NCBI GenBank assembly: GCA_914767885.1
Contig: CAJZBQ010000020.1
Location: forward strand, 744,001-808,000
DNA length: 64,000 bases
Origin: Blepharisma stoltei
Taxonomy: Eukaryota > Ciliophora > Heterotrichea > Heterotrichida > Blepharismidae
Direction of reading: 5' to 3'
Program-made: the position numbers and the translations under genes
Shown: piece after piece, positions 40,899-51,103 of the stretch
Position numbering within the stretch: the stretch's first letter is position 1
How the letters are laid out: the number at the start of each line of letters is the position of its first letter
Notes under the pieces: generated by a model
What the model saw: only the letters and a program-made list of their open reading frames with translations
The model's database searches: none
What the model was told of the DNA's origin: nothing

Positions 40899-43823
40899 TT
40901 AAAATGTGTATGCTAAGGCAGATCTCAAAACAAGTGTGGCTAAATCAATTCCAGATAAAATAGCTTTAATTGATGGAGTCCCTATGTTTAACACATGATT
41001 TTTCAAGTTGTTAAAAGCTGAAATAACTCACAAATCTGTATACAGTTTTTGAGAGTCGAAAAACAGGGTCTTGGCTCTCTGGTTTACTATTCTATGTTTA
41101 GAATTTATTGCCCTAAATATTCTATTAGTAGCTTGCGGCTTGGTCTTCTGAAAACATATTTTATACCAAATTTAATTTAACAAACCAACACATTATTAGT
41201 TTGCTGAATCTGGTCGGGATATGAAATTCAATTTCCATACAAGAAAAAATGTCTACAGATTTTAAAATACATTTTCTGATATCCTTTTTTAAGTCCCTAA
41301 ATTAATTTTAATTTTCTATTAATCTTGGTCCTATATTAGAAAAAGAATTACTGAGCATTCTACTGGAGATTTTAGATGATATCAATAAAGAAGCTCTAAG
41401 ACTTCAAGAGGCATCTATCTCTCTGTGTCGGCATGTCACCCCATCGAATTCGTATTTTTTAGTTCATGTCCTATTTTTCCAGTTCAATTCATTTTTAATG
41501 CATAATCCATAAGTCTGCATTCTACTTGAGATTTTAGATGATATAATACAGAAGCTCTAAGACTTCAAGAGCATCTATCTCTTTGTCGGCATGTCACCCC
41601 ATTGAATTTGTATATTTCAGTTCATGTCCTACTTCTCCAGTTCAGTCCATTTTTTTATGAATCATCTATAAGTCAGAATTCTATTGGAGAGATTTTAGAT
41701 GAAATCGATACAGAAGCTCTAACACTTCAAGTAGCATTTATCTCTTTGTCGGTATGTCTTATCTTATGGTATTTATATCGCTTAACGTCCACTACGGGGT
41801 TACGACCCCAGGTTTATCACTCGCCTTTCGTCGCATCGGGCCCACCAGTCCGCTGGGGACAGACTCGCTTCGATCTCCAAGGTGCTTCTAGGGCAAATGT
41901 CCACGTCTTCGACGGCCTTTGTCGGCATGTCACCCCATTGAATTTTTATATTTTCAGTTCATGTCCTATTTCTCCAGGTCAGTCCATTGTTTTATGAATT
42001 ATCCATAAATCATCTAAATCCAAATTCTACTGAAGATTTTAGATGAAATCGATACAGAAGCTCTGTCATATCAAGAGGCATCTATCTCTTTGTCGGCATG
42101 TCACTCCATTGAATTTGTATATTTTCAGTTCATGTCCTATTTCTCCAGTTTAGTCCATTTTTATATAAAACATCTATAAGTCAGAATTCTACTGGAGATT
42201 TTAGATGATATCAATACAGAAGCTCTAACACTTCAAGTAGCATCTATCGCTTTGTCGGCATGTCACCCCTTTCAATCTTTGTTAAAATCCATCCTGCCTG
42301 CTTAATCAAAAAAAAATCCTTTATCCTTAGCAGGTAGCTCATCTGCAAGCCCAGCAGGAAAATCCAGAAGTTTAAATTAAGTAGGCAAACTCAGCATGCA
42401 AGCACAGCATGCAAACAGAGAGATAGATGCCTCTTGAAATCTTAGAGCTTCTGTATCAGAAAATGTATTTTAAAATCTGTTGACATTTTTTCTTGTATGG
42501 AAATTGAATTTCATATCCCGACCAGATTCAGCAAACTAATAATGTGTTGGTTTGTTAAATTAAAATTTGGTATAAAATATGTTTTCAGAAGACCAAGCCG
42601 CAAGCTACTAATAGAATATTTAGGGCAATAAATTCTAACATAGAATAGTAAACCAGAGAGCCAAGACCCTGTTTTTCGACTCTCTAAAGCTGTATATCTA
42701 ATAGATCCAATGAGCTTAAAATTGTTCTTTCTTTTATCAAGCAAGCTAAAATCTACATTATAAATACCTTAAAACAAGATTTAAATGATTCTTTTATTTC
42801 AATTTCATCAATATCAGAAACTGTTTGAATAACTACACTCACAGTATCAGAGCCTTTAAATAAAGCAAAAGTTTTGTCCCTTATTTTGATCATCTCAATA
42901 TCTACAAAAAACAAAGATTCTTTTGTGAGAGAAACTATAGAAGACAATCCATTAGATTTACTAATCCTTTTAATAAATGGCACATTAATAGCAGAAAGTC
43001 TTTCAATACATATAATACCACTTTCCTATATGAGCATTACATAAAACATCATCTTCAATTTTTGGGGAATAATCTTTTGACAAAGAATAAGATTTATATT
43101 TAAATCAGTATGCATTTGGACAATTGAGCCAAATAGGGAAGAAAATTCATCGAAATTTACTATAGCTGATGCATTTTTATCAGAGGCTGTAAATGACTCA
43201 GGCAAAATCGATTCAATATATAACACTACAAGATATCTCTGCTCTTTTACTTTTAAATTATAAGGCACTTCGAAGAGAAATCCATTATATTGAGAAATTG
43301 GAGAGAGTGAACTAGAATTTATTCTTAAAAATGAAACTCGATTCGATAGATAAGGAATATTGTCATCTGAACAATCAATTGTTTTTAAGAAGCATTCGAG
43401 AATAATCAAACATAAATTTCTTTTATTTGTAAAAGGGCGAAGCTTATATAATGACTGGCTTAGAATGTCAAGTATTAGGCTCATTTCTGTAAAATTCAGT
43501 CTAGCTAAATTCGCATTTAATTCTCTTTCAATTTTCAACTTTGATGCGTTGAGAGCTTTAGCAGCTTTAAATCACGAAGAGTATGGACATCTATCAAGAA
43601 TTTCAATCATAAATGAAAGCATAAATATCCCTAAACTCCCATAGCTTTTATTAAATTTAATTCCTTCCTCAATAATTACAATTTCCAAGCAAGAGGATGC
43701 AGAGTCTTTTAGATATTCAAGTATCATCTCTTCAGAAACACACAATAATCCATCTTGGTTACAGATATTTCCGTTTAGAGCTTCTTTCAAGGATTCTTTT
43801 AATAGAATCATACTTTCCACCAT
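40899..43823 (-). CDS. MKKS: Chaperonin-like MKKS/BBS6-type protein
   Basis: 412 aa after removing a 1654-bp element plus TA and 15-nt introns at 42753-42767 and 43026-43040. The segment NLILCQKIIPQKLKMMFYES followed by GIICIERLSAINVPFIKRIS matches the chaperonin apical region, closest in pattern to the MKKS/BBS6 group, whose members help assemble the BBSome in ciliated cells. Later segments agree with the intermediate and equatorial domains (VVIQTVSDIDEIEIKESFKS; TPSIKAILSGIDLATLVL). The canonical chaperonin ATPase motif GDGTT is not seen, as in other BBS chaperonins. ATG 43821-43823 is the first available Met; the N-terminus looks short, so an exon behind another IES is possible. Confidence 0.75.
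41357..42275. repeat. Minisatellite array, five units of about 160 bp
   Basis: Units begin CTACTGGAGATTTTAGATGA at about 41360, 41521, 41680, 42024 and 42188, and each contains TTTGTCGGCATGTCACCCC and TTCAGTTCATGTCCTA. Spacing is 159-164 bp except where the insertion at 41759-41916 lengthens one unit. Confidence 0.85.
41759..41916. mobile_element. Short GC-rich retroposon-like insert in the minisatellite
   Basis: 158 bp with a 15-bp duplication CTTTGTCGGYATGTC at 41744-41758 and 41917-41931 (one mismatch). It contains the inverted repeat GGGGTTACGACCCC and GCTTCGATCTCC, a possible B-box. Confidence 0.7.
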
Positions 43824-43919
43824 TACTTCTAAGCTCAATAAGATTCAATTTAATTTTTATATCTCAATAGTTTTTCAATAAAAATCATCGAAGTTTGAGA
43901 TTCTAAGCCAGACTTAAAG

Positions 43920-46900
43920 ATGAAAAATTCGAGTTCATCTAGAGAAGTATATAAACTTGAAAATAAAATGATGGATCTTATTTATTCTCTTTACTCAAAT
44001 ACCGATAATGAAACATTATATAATGATATAACCCCAAGAGATTATCAACTAGAAATATTAGAGATTGCAAAAGCTCGGAATACAATAGCATTCCTAGATA
44101 CAGGAACTGGCAAAACTTTAATCGCAATTATGCTAACTAAATGACTTTCAGGAAAAGCTGTATTTCTTACCCCCACAAAAGCTCTGATCGAACAGCAGGA
44201 TAGTGTAGCTAAAAAGTTTAATATTCGATGCGACTGGCGGTCAGGCAAAAAAGGTGAAAGTTGGAACTCTATAAAATGGCAAAATTGGATATCGAAATTT
44301 GATTTATTATTTTTAACTCCTCAGCTCTTTCTTAATTCTCTCCGTCATGGGTATCTTCAAATGGAGCAGTTTGATTTATTGATATACGATGAATGCCACC
44401 ATTGCAAAGGGGAGCACCCCTATTTCTCGATTCAAACTGAATTTTATTTCACCTCTCTGAAAAAGCCAAAAATCCTTGGGCTCACAGCGTCACCAGTTGT
44501 TACTGGACCAAAAGAGATCAAAGAACTGAAATCAGAGCTTAGCGATTTATGCTTATTTTTGGATTCTGACTTTGCTCAAGTAAACCGACGCTCTGTCAAT
44601 CAAATTGCAAGTCAGGCTAAAGTAATAGTTAAAGGAGTAGATCATATTTCTGAATGCAAATCTGATATTATTGAAGAATTAAGTCTAATTATGAAATCTA
44701 ATATAAACATGAGAGACCATTTTGACTCTGCAAAAACTGTATTTGAAAAAATAGGTGAAATTGGATTAAAATATTACTTGAGGGATTTTCCATATAAAAA
44801 TGAATTATTACATTATTTTGAAACGCAACTTGAGGAAGGATATTCTGAGCTATTCTTAGAGCTTGTGCATTTATTAAATGAGCACTTTAGTCTTGAAGAG
44901 TCTAGCCAAGTAATCATTTTAGCTGAAAGAAGAGTAACGGTATGATATCTTGTTGATGCATTAAATTATTTTAGCAATTTATATAACTTGAATATAAAAG
45001 CAGGAAAAGTAGTCGGAATAAATCAAGGATCAAGAAGTTCAGAGATATGCAAAATGAAAAATTCCAGCCATGAGTATTCTTTGGACGATTTCAGGCTAGG
45101 GAATATTAACGTCCTTGTAGCAACAACAGTTGTTGAAGAAGGGATTGACATTCCTTCATGCAATTTTGTCATTAGATATGATAGCCCGCCTAATAATTTA
45201 AGATCTTACGTGCAATCTAAAGGAAGAGCAAGGGATAAAGATTCAAAATTTATTGTATTGACTCCTATGCACAATCAAGCCGAAACAATCGATTTGATAA
45301 GAAGATTTGATTATATGATAGTATTTCTCAAAAATTTAGCTGATAAACCTATAACTAAGCCAGAAAGAGGAATGACATCATATGTATCTTTTAAGATTCC
45401 AGAAACAGGAGCAACTATAAGCACTGCATGAAGCGAGCTGTGAGTCAAAGATTTTGAAACAGCGCTGAAAAAATTGACAGGTGAAAAAATAAAATATGAA
45501 ACATCATATATCCGAGAGGTCTCAAAAGTGAAAGGATATTCGGGAATAGTTAAATTTCCTTCCCTTTTTTGTATTGAGGATGTCAAATCAAGCAGACTGT
45601 ATTGCAGAGAAAATGATGCTTTGAAAGATGCTATTGTTCAGGCGGCTGAAGCTTTGTACCAAAATGAATTCATAGATGAGTTTTTATTTCAATGCATAGA
45701 AAAAGGATTAAGAGCTACTGACTCAAAACTGCGATATAAAAATTCAAAATCCAGCGTATGCAGCCCTTTTGATGATAAAGCTTATCTCGAACAAAACTCA
45801 ATTGAAAAATTCATTGGAAATCTCGATAGTTTCTATCATATATACAAACTAATCATTTCTGATCAGCAAAGCGAGCTATCACTAGGATTATTTTCAACTG
45901 CAGACATTCCTGAATGTCCATTTGATTTATTTTCATCAAAATATAATATAAATTCTTCAATAAAGCAAACTCAAAATCCATCCAGAATAAGAATGCAGCT
46001 TATAAGAACTGAGCGCTTTGATTTGAAAAATCTAAGCATGGTTAAAGCATTTCATTTAACAATTAATTCAATTTTATGCTCTCAGTTTAACAGAACAAAA
46101 AGAAATATTTACGAAGAGCATATTGGGAATGCTGTATCTGATTTAGAGATTCAAGTGCCATTGTGTGTAGTCCCAATTTTAGATGACAATATAAATTGAA
46201 ATATAATTAAATCAAATATTCTATTTTTAAGAAATCCAGCCAAATTTGACTCGAAATCTTATGAAAATCTTGCTCTGAAGCTTGATACCAATGACTTGTA
46301 TATTATCTTACTCCCCCCCCCCCCCCCTCCGTGAGCGAACAAAACCATTAGAAAAAATCGCCATTTTTTGACCAAAAACCCACCCTCCGTGAGTGAACAA
46401 AAATTTTTTTTAATAGAAAAAATTTTAATGGAAAAAAATTTTGATATATAAGTGATAATTAGTATAATGAAATCTAGAGCTAATTCTGTTTAATTTTAAA
46501 CAAATTGCGTTTTAAAATATAAATTTTGCAAATTAAATTAATATTTGCTTCCCAATTTTTGCAAATTAGGATTTTTTTTAATTTCGAAAAAAATATTTTT
46601 TATAAAATTTATATATAAAATTTTTTTTAAAAAAAAAAAATTAACCCCCCTCCGTGAGCGAACAAAATTTTTTTGTTCGCTCACGGAGGGGGGGGGGGAG
46701 TTTAGATATTTTATTTGATTCCCCAAAACATGAAGTTTATAATAATAATTCAAACCTAGTTGCTTGTATTGAAAGAGAAATTAATGAAGAATATTTATCT
46801 GTTCAAAAGTTTGATTGCCATGCAAATACTCAAAAAAAATATAAGGAATTTTTAAGGCGCTCAGATTTAATTTTTAGCCCAATTCCTACGTATTTCTTGA

Positions 46901-47013
46901 ATTTGTGCAGAATGCTTCCAAATATTATAACTCATTTCCATGCAACTTTGTTTATAATTGAGTATTCACATAACTTAAAATTTTTGAAATTTTCCTATTT
47001 TAGGATCAGATAA
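43920..47013 (+). CDS. Dicer-type DExH helicase without visible RNase III domains
   Basis: 899 aa after removing a MITE. Helicase motifs: [16 protein letters not shown] (I), [12 protein letters not shown] (Ia), DECHHCKG (II, DECH), LGLTASPV (III), [20 protein letters not shown] (V) and [15 protein letters not shown] (VI), the RIG-I/Dicer set. Residues about 500-590 ([17 protein letters not shown], then VKFPS) match a Dicer dimerisation (DUF283-like) domain. Residues about 850-899 ([13 protein letters not shown]) resemble the helix before RNase III in Dicers. No RNase III signature follows before the stop TAA at 47011-47013, nor in the next 1.2 kb. Five TGA codons are Trp. Dicer-like proteins make the small RNAs that guide ciliate genome editing, so this gene could act in that pathway; that is inference. 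Confidence 0.88.
46311..46701. mobile_element. Family-1 MITE in the Dicer-like helicase gene
   Basis: About 391 bp with TTA at 46308-46310 and 46702-46704; one extra T lies next to the right end, or the right triplet is shifted by one. Spaced end left, hairpin end right, and a C run of about 14. Excision joins NDLYIIL to [11 protein letters not shown] in frame (2700 nt total). Confidence 0.9.
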
Positions 47014-47023
47014 AGGATTAAGT

Positions 47024-47493
47024 TAGTTAAGATTATAAAAAAGCTCTTTGTGATACCTTAAAAGGGTATTTAATTCTATCTTGCTTCCCATCTGTCTGCG
47101 GTAGTGAGATGGTCACCATACCGCACAACTTACTTGGGTTGCTTTTCCAGAAAATCCGAAAAACGAATTTTCTGGCTGAGATGTTAACCAAAATGAAACT
47201 CGTTGCCCAAGATTCAACTCCCTGCATCGAGCTAGAAATTTTCCCTATTGGCACTAAGGACAATGCTGGGACTTGCTTTCCAAACGCTGAGCAATCATCT
47301 TCCCCAAAGTGAAACCTTGACCTGGAATGAGCTTCGGTATGCCTATCCAATATTGCGCTCCATCAAACTAGATAAAATTAGGTCGTATACACATCACCGA
47401 ATGCTATGCTCCTTTTTCTCAAGGTTCCTGGGTCACCCCAACAACAGATGCTAAGAGGGTGGGCTGGTTCACCACATCATTTTAATGTATATC
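47024..47493. mobile_element. Retroposon-like insertion just after the helicase stop codon
   Basis: 470 bp with an 11-bp duplication AAGGATTAAGT at 47013-47023 and 47494-47504. It begins TAGTTAAGATTATAA and ends CATTTTAATGTATATC, the same ends as the insertion at 32965-33742, and shares the CCAGAAAATCCGAAAAACGA palindrome. Confidence 0.82.
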
Positions 47494-47504
47494 AAGGATT
47501 AAGT

Positions 47505-48237
47505 AAAATAGATGAATTTTTATTTGGATAATTCCAAGCAGCTGTTAAATATTTTATTTTCCAAGCATGCTATAATTTATTTCTTATTGAATTTAAAATT
47601 CTCCAAATTAATTAAAAAGTAATTAATTTTTCCATTTAATATCAAATTCCCAGCAGATTAAAAATTTAAAAATTCTTCATCATTTATAAAATTTTTTCAC
47701 AATAGCGAGCGGTGTGAGTCCTGAGTGGCTGGCGAGTTGATCCCAGCCCTAGATATGTAAATCCCAAACTTTTAAAATTTTCCTGATCAGAATATTATTC
47801 CAGAATCTACTTCAGCTCACATGAAATAGCCAGATTCCTATAGGAAAACCTCATGGAAGGGCAATGCTGAAGAAAAAAGATTCTTGGACATCAGTCTAAC
47901 TTTTCATCCTCAGGTAGAGCTTATACCACCGCTAGGAGATGCTCAAGGAAGTACCTCAGTGTCTCCCTAATAGAGGTCGATCTTACAATTTTTTGAGTCG
48001 TCAATAAATAAAAGGTGCAAGTGTCAGCTGGTGCATTAGGGCACCTTGCTTGAAACCAAAAAGACAGAGAACGCTGAATAAATCTCGGAGATGCAATAGA
48101 ATCTTAATCTAATTTAATATAATCACCCTTTATAGAGCCGATACTCCACCCTAAAAATTCCAATGCATCATAATCTGTTTTTTATAAACATATCATATCA
48201 ATAATACCCTAATCCTAGAAAAATATTCCAACTGAAA
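47505..48237. other. Gene-free stretch, 733 bp
   Basis: AT-rich to about 47690, then a GC-richer part at 47700-48090 that resembles repeat or retroposon sequence (GCGAGCGGTGTGAGTCCTGA), though I find no flanking duplication. No RNase III domain of the preceding helicase is hidden here in any frame I could read. Confidence 0.5.
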
Positions 48238-49357
48238 ATGAAGCCAGGACAACTGTATATTTCTATGTAGAATCGTAATGAAGACCATGACTTGGGGCCG
48301 GGACTCACACAATTTATTCGACTATGAGTCAAGGAATTGCATCAAAAAGCAATTTCAAACATCAAGCCCTTGCCAAGTCACTCGCCTAGAGACCGATATC
48401 AATTTACTATTTTCTCAGGCAGATCTCAAGCGAGCCAGCTCACATCCCGATATTCTTGCTACTATATATCAAGAAAACGGCTCATTTTATATTAAATCCG
48501 AAGAAGAGCCGCTCTGGCAGGTTGTAAGATCTTTGAAAACCAGTAGTGGGCCAGGCCATGTACTGCAAAAAGGCGACACCATAAAACTAGGAAGAGCTTG
48601 CTATAAAATAAAAGATCTGAATTCTGGCAATGACGACTCTTCAAGTGATCGGACACAAGAAAGCGAAGAAGAGTCAACAAATGAAATTCCTGAGGAGTAT
48701 GAAAATGGCGTCTGTAGAATCTGCTTCTGTGAAGGCGAGCCTGGGAATCCTCTTATCGTACCTTGCAACTGTACTGGGTCTGTAAAGCACATTCACTTGC
48801 AATGCTTGCAGAAATGGCTGTCTTACCATATGTCATCTAAGCAGTGCGAAAATTCTGCAGTTTATCACTGGAAAACAATTGAGTGTGAGTTATGTAAAGG
48901 CGTATTTCCATTTAGTTTAGGTATAAAAGGAAAAGATTACAATTTATTCCAAGTGGAAAAACCAGATATTCCTTATATTGTTCTTGAAGCAGCTGGCCAA
49001 AACAAAGGAAATGAAAAAGGAGCGCATGTCATTACTTTTTCGCAGCAGTCCTCAGTTATATTGGGAAGGGGACATGAGAGTGATGTCAGGATCGCTGATA
49101 TTTCAGTTTCCAGGTGTCATGCAATTATAAAGTATGAAAAGAATCAATTTGTCTTAGAAGATAACAACTCGAAATTTGGGACATTGCTGCAAGTAGCAAG
49201 GCCGATAGAAATTCCACTGAATAATACAGTTGCATTACAAGCTGGAAGGACAGTGATGGCTTTATCTTTAAAAGCAAGCAGCTCAAATATCAGTGCTCTA
49301 TATGATGCGTCACTGGATGAGGCTGAACATTATGCTCCTCACAAAAGGTCTCTATAG
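48238..49357 (+). CDS. FHA-RINGv-FHA protein, probable E3 ubiquitin ligase
   Basis: 367 aa. A 16-nt intron at 48255-48270 (GTATATTTCTATGTAG) connects the start ATG 48238 to the long frame. Residues about 150-210 are a RING-CH (RINGv) finger: CRICFCEGEPGNPLIVPCNC, HIHLQCLQKW, then CELC. Residues about 260-340 form an FHA domain with SVILGRGHESDVRI, DISVSRCHAII and DNNSKFGTLL; residues about 70-115 resemble a second, N-terminal FHA-like fold (GDTIKLGRACYKI). FHA domains read phosphothreonine, so a phospho-directed ubiquitin ligase is likely. No membrane spans are seen, unlike MARCH proteins. Confidence 0.9.
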
Positions 49358-49675
49358 TAGTGATTTTAATGATATAATTTAGTTTATTATCCTCTCTATA
49401 CGCTTTATTCTATATAATTTAAAAAAATTTGAAAGCAAGTTTGCATTCCACCTTCAGTTAGGAAGTCTGAGATACTTGAAAGGTTTATAAAATCCTATAA
49501 ATCCCAAAATTTATTAAAAACAAAATATAACTGTAATAATCAATTCGTTTGTAGCTTGTAAGCTACTTGAAAACTTAACAGGGTAGTGATAAGCTATATT
49601 GTCTCTTAAAATCAGTTAGAAGGAAGGAAAAATTAAGCTCAAGATATTTATTGTATAAACTTAAAAACATTTAAA
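49358..49675. other. Gene-free stretch, 318 bp
   Basis: AT-rich spacer between two same-strand genes. No structure or ORF seen. Confidence 0.6.
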
Positions 49676-51023
49676 ATGGAGCATGGAAATGTGCGAATTC
49701 GACCTGTGACTCCTCGAGTTATTGAAAGCCGGCAAGAAGACTCTCCAGATGAGTATGACATTCAAAAGCTTTTATCAAAACTAGCAAACATTTCGGTTTC
49801 TTCTTTTCAATCAATCAAAAGGCTTGAGTTGTGCATCAACACCGATGAAGTGCCTCTGCATAAAATTAGTGAAGAGTGTCCACAGCTCACAGAACTGAAA
49901 TTAAATGGAAGTTCCTTACTCAATTCGGAAAAATTGAGAAGTATGTTTTAAATTCAAAAGAGTTGGCCAGAGATTTCATTATAATAATTATCACTTATAT
50001 ATCAAAATATTTTATCCCGAGCCTAGGTTTTTATCCAAAAAAATAGGTATTTTTCCAATAGTTTTTTTCCTCACGGTGTGGGTGAGTTAGAATCACTGAG
50101 AGATCTTGGCACTGGGTGGAATGAATTAACAATTCTATGAGTTGTTCGAACAGGATTGGTGGAATTCGAAGGGATTTCTGCATTCCCCAAGCTTTCTGAA
50201 CTTTATGCAGCGTTTAATGCAGTTACCGATTTGTCCTGCTTGATGTTTAATGATACTCTGCAAGTCCTCGATATCGAAGGAAACCAAATCGGCGAGTGAA
50301 GTCAAATCGAGCAGCTAAAATACTGTGATCAGCTCTGGTCTCTTAATTTAGAAAGCAATCCAATAGTTAAGAACTTAGAATATCGGTCGAAATGCTTAGA
50401 AATGCTTCCACAGTTGCAGATTTTAGATGATAATCCAAGAGAGGCAACTGTGAGTGCACAAACTGAGACAAATTTTAATATAGATAGCAAAGAACCAGAC
50501 GAGCTAGAACTAGTATAATCCCTTGCATAAATTTCATTTTGCTTATTTATGGTAAATTGATTTTAAAATGTCAAAAAAAATTTTAGCATACCATAGACTC
50601 AGTTTTATTTATAATGACATGTCAAAATTTTTTTGACATTTTAAAATCAATTTACCATAAATAAGCAAAATAAAATATTACCAATACATTATAACAAATT
50701 CGGTTAGAGAATCAACTCCCAAGCGGAAACAAGCAGAAATAAGGCCGAAAAGTGCAAACCCAATGTTCAGAGACGAAGGAGTTAGCCATCTAACAGAAGA
50801 AATTTTTAGCGGAAATCCGCTAAAAGCAATGAGGTATAGAAGGAACAGACTGTTTCAAGATAGAGCTAATTTTGATATTATGACTCTTATTAAAGAATTC
50901 AAAGTAGAAAACACCAAAGACTTCAAGCCTGTCCATGTTCCTCAAATGGTAAGAAGAACAAGAAAAGTAATGGCGAGGGAAAGGTTTACAGCAGATTATG
51001 AGACTAAAAAGAATGAAATGTAG
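49676..51023 (+). CDS. LRRC56: LRRC56/ODA8-like leucine-rich repeat protein
   Basis: 332 aa after removing a decayed MITE (49919-50086 plus TTA) and a TA-flanked IES (50516-50693). SDS22-type leucine-rich repeats: IKRLELCINT, LTELKLNGSSLESLRDLG (across the MITE junction), LTILWVVRTGLVEFEGISAF, LQVLDIEGNQIG and LWSLNLESNPI. The C-terminal part after the IES contains GVSHLTEEIFSGNPLKAMRY followed by RRNRL, which resembles the conserved segment after the repeats in LRRC56, a factor for axonemal dynein transport. Two TGA codons are Trp (ILWVVR and GEWSQIEQ). The LRR call is firm; the LRRC56 call rests on my memory of that C-terminal motif. Confidence 0.78.
49919..50086. mobile_element. Decayed family-1 MITE in the LRRC56-like gene
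   Basis: 168 bp with TTA at 49916-49918 and 50087-50089. The interior still matches (AGAGATTTCATTATAATAAT, CACTTATATATCAAAAT) but both ends have lost the motif (CTCAATTCGG; CCTCACGGTGTGGGTGAG). Excision restores a leucine-rich repeat. Confidence 0.85.
50516..50693. other. TA-flanked IES with a large palindrome
   Basis: 178 bp between TA at 50514-50515 and TA at 50692-50693 (TATAA is common to both sides). The inner part, about 50536-50672, is a nearly perfect inverted repeat with 46-bp arms starting ATTTTGCTTATTTATGG. Removal joins DELELV to TNSVRESTPKRKQ in frame. Confidence 0.8.
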
Positions 51024-51103
51024 CTGAATTATAGTTATCTATATCAAGTATTTTGAGTTCTATTTAATTTCACAATTTTTAAATTATCGCTTTGAATTTG
51101 TGC

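Larger units (their letters stand above)
41041..42694. mobile_element. 1.65-kb TIR element with minisatellite core, in the MKKS-like gene
   Basis: Long inverted repeats of about 235 bp (41041-41275 facing 42460-42694) start TACAG and carry GAGAGTCGAAAAACAGGG near the tips. TA flanks both sides (41039-41040 and 42695-42696). The core is a tandem array of about 160-bp units, itself interrupted by a short retroposon-like insert. Excision leaving one TA joins LSSLDLLDT to DLWVISAFNN in frame. No transposase ORF is seen. Confidence 0.88.

Noticed and set aside
41357-42275. Regular repeats as a CRISPR array
   Set aside because: Whole 160-bp units are repeated without short spacers, inside a TIR element in eukaryotic DNA.
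42511-42744. 77-codon ORF running into the right TIR of the 1.65-kb element
   Set aside because: It uses a frame different from the spliced MKKS-like frame and is made mostly of TIR sequence.
47014-48237. Hidden RNase III exons after the helicase
   Set aside because: No frame shows an NERLEFLGDA-like signature, before or after removing the 470-bp insertion.
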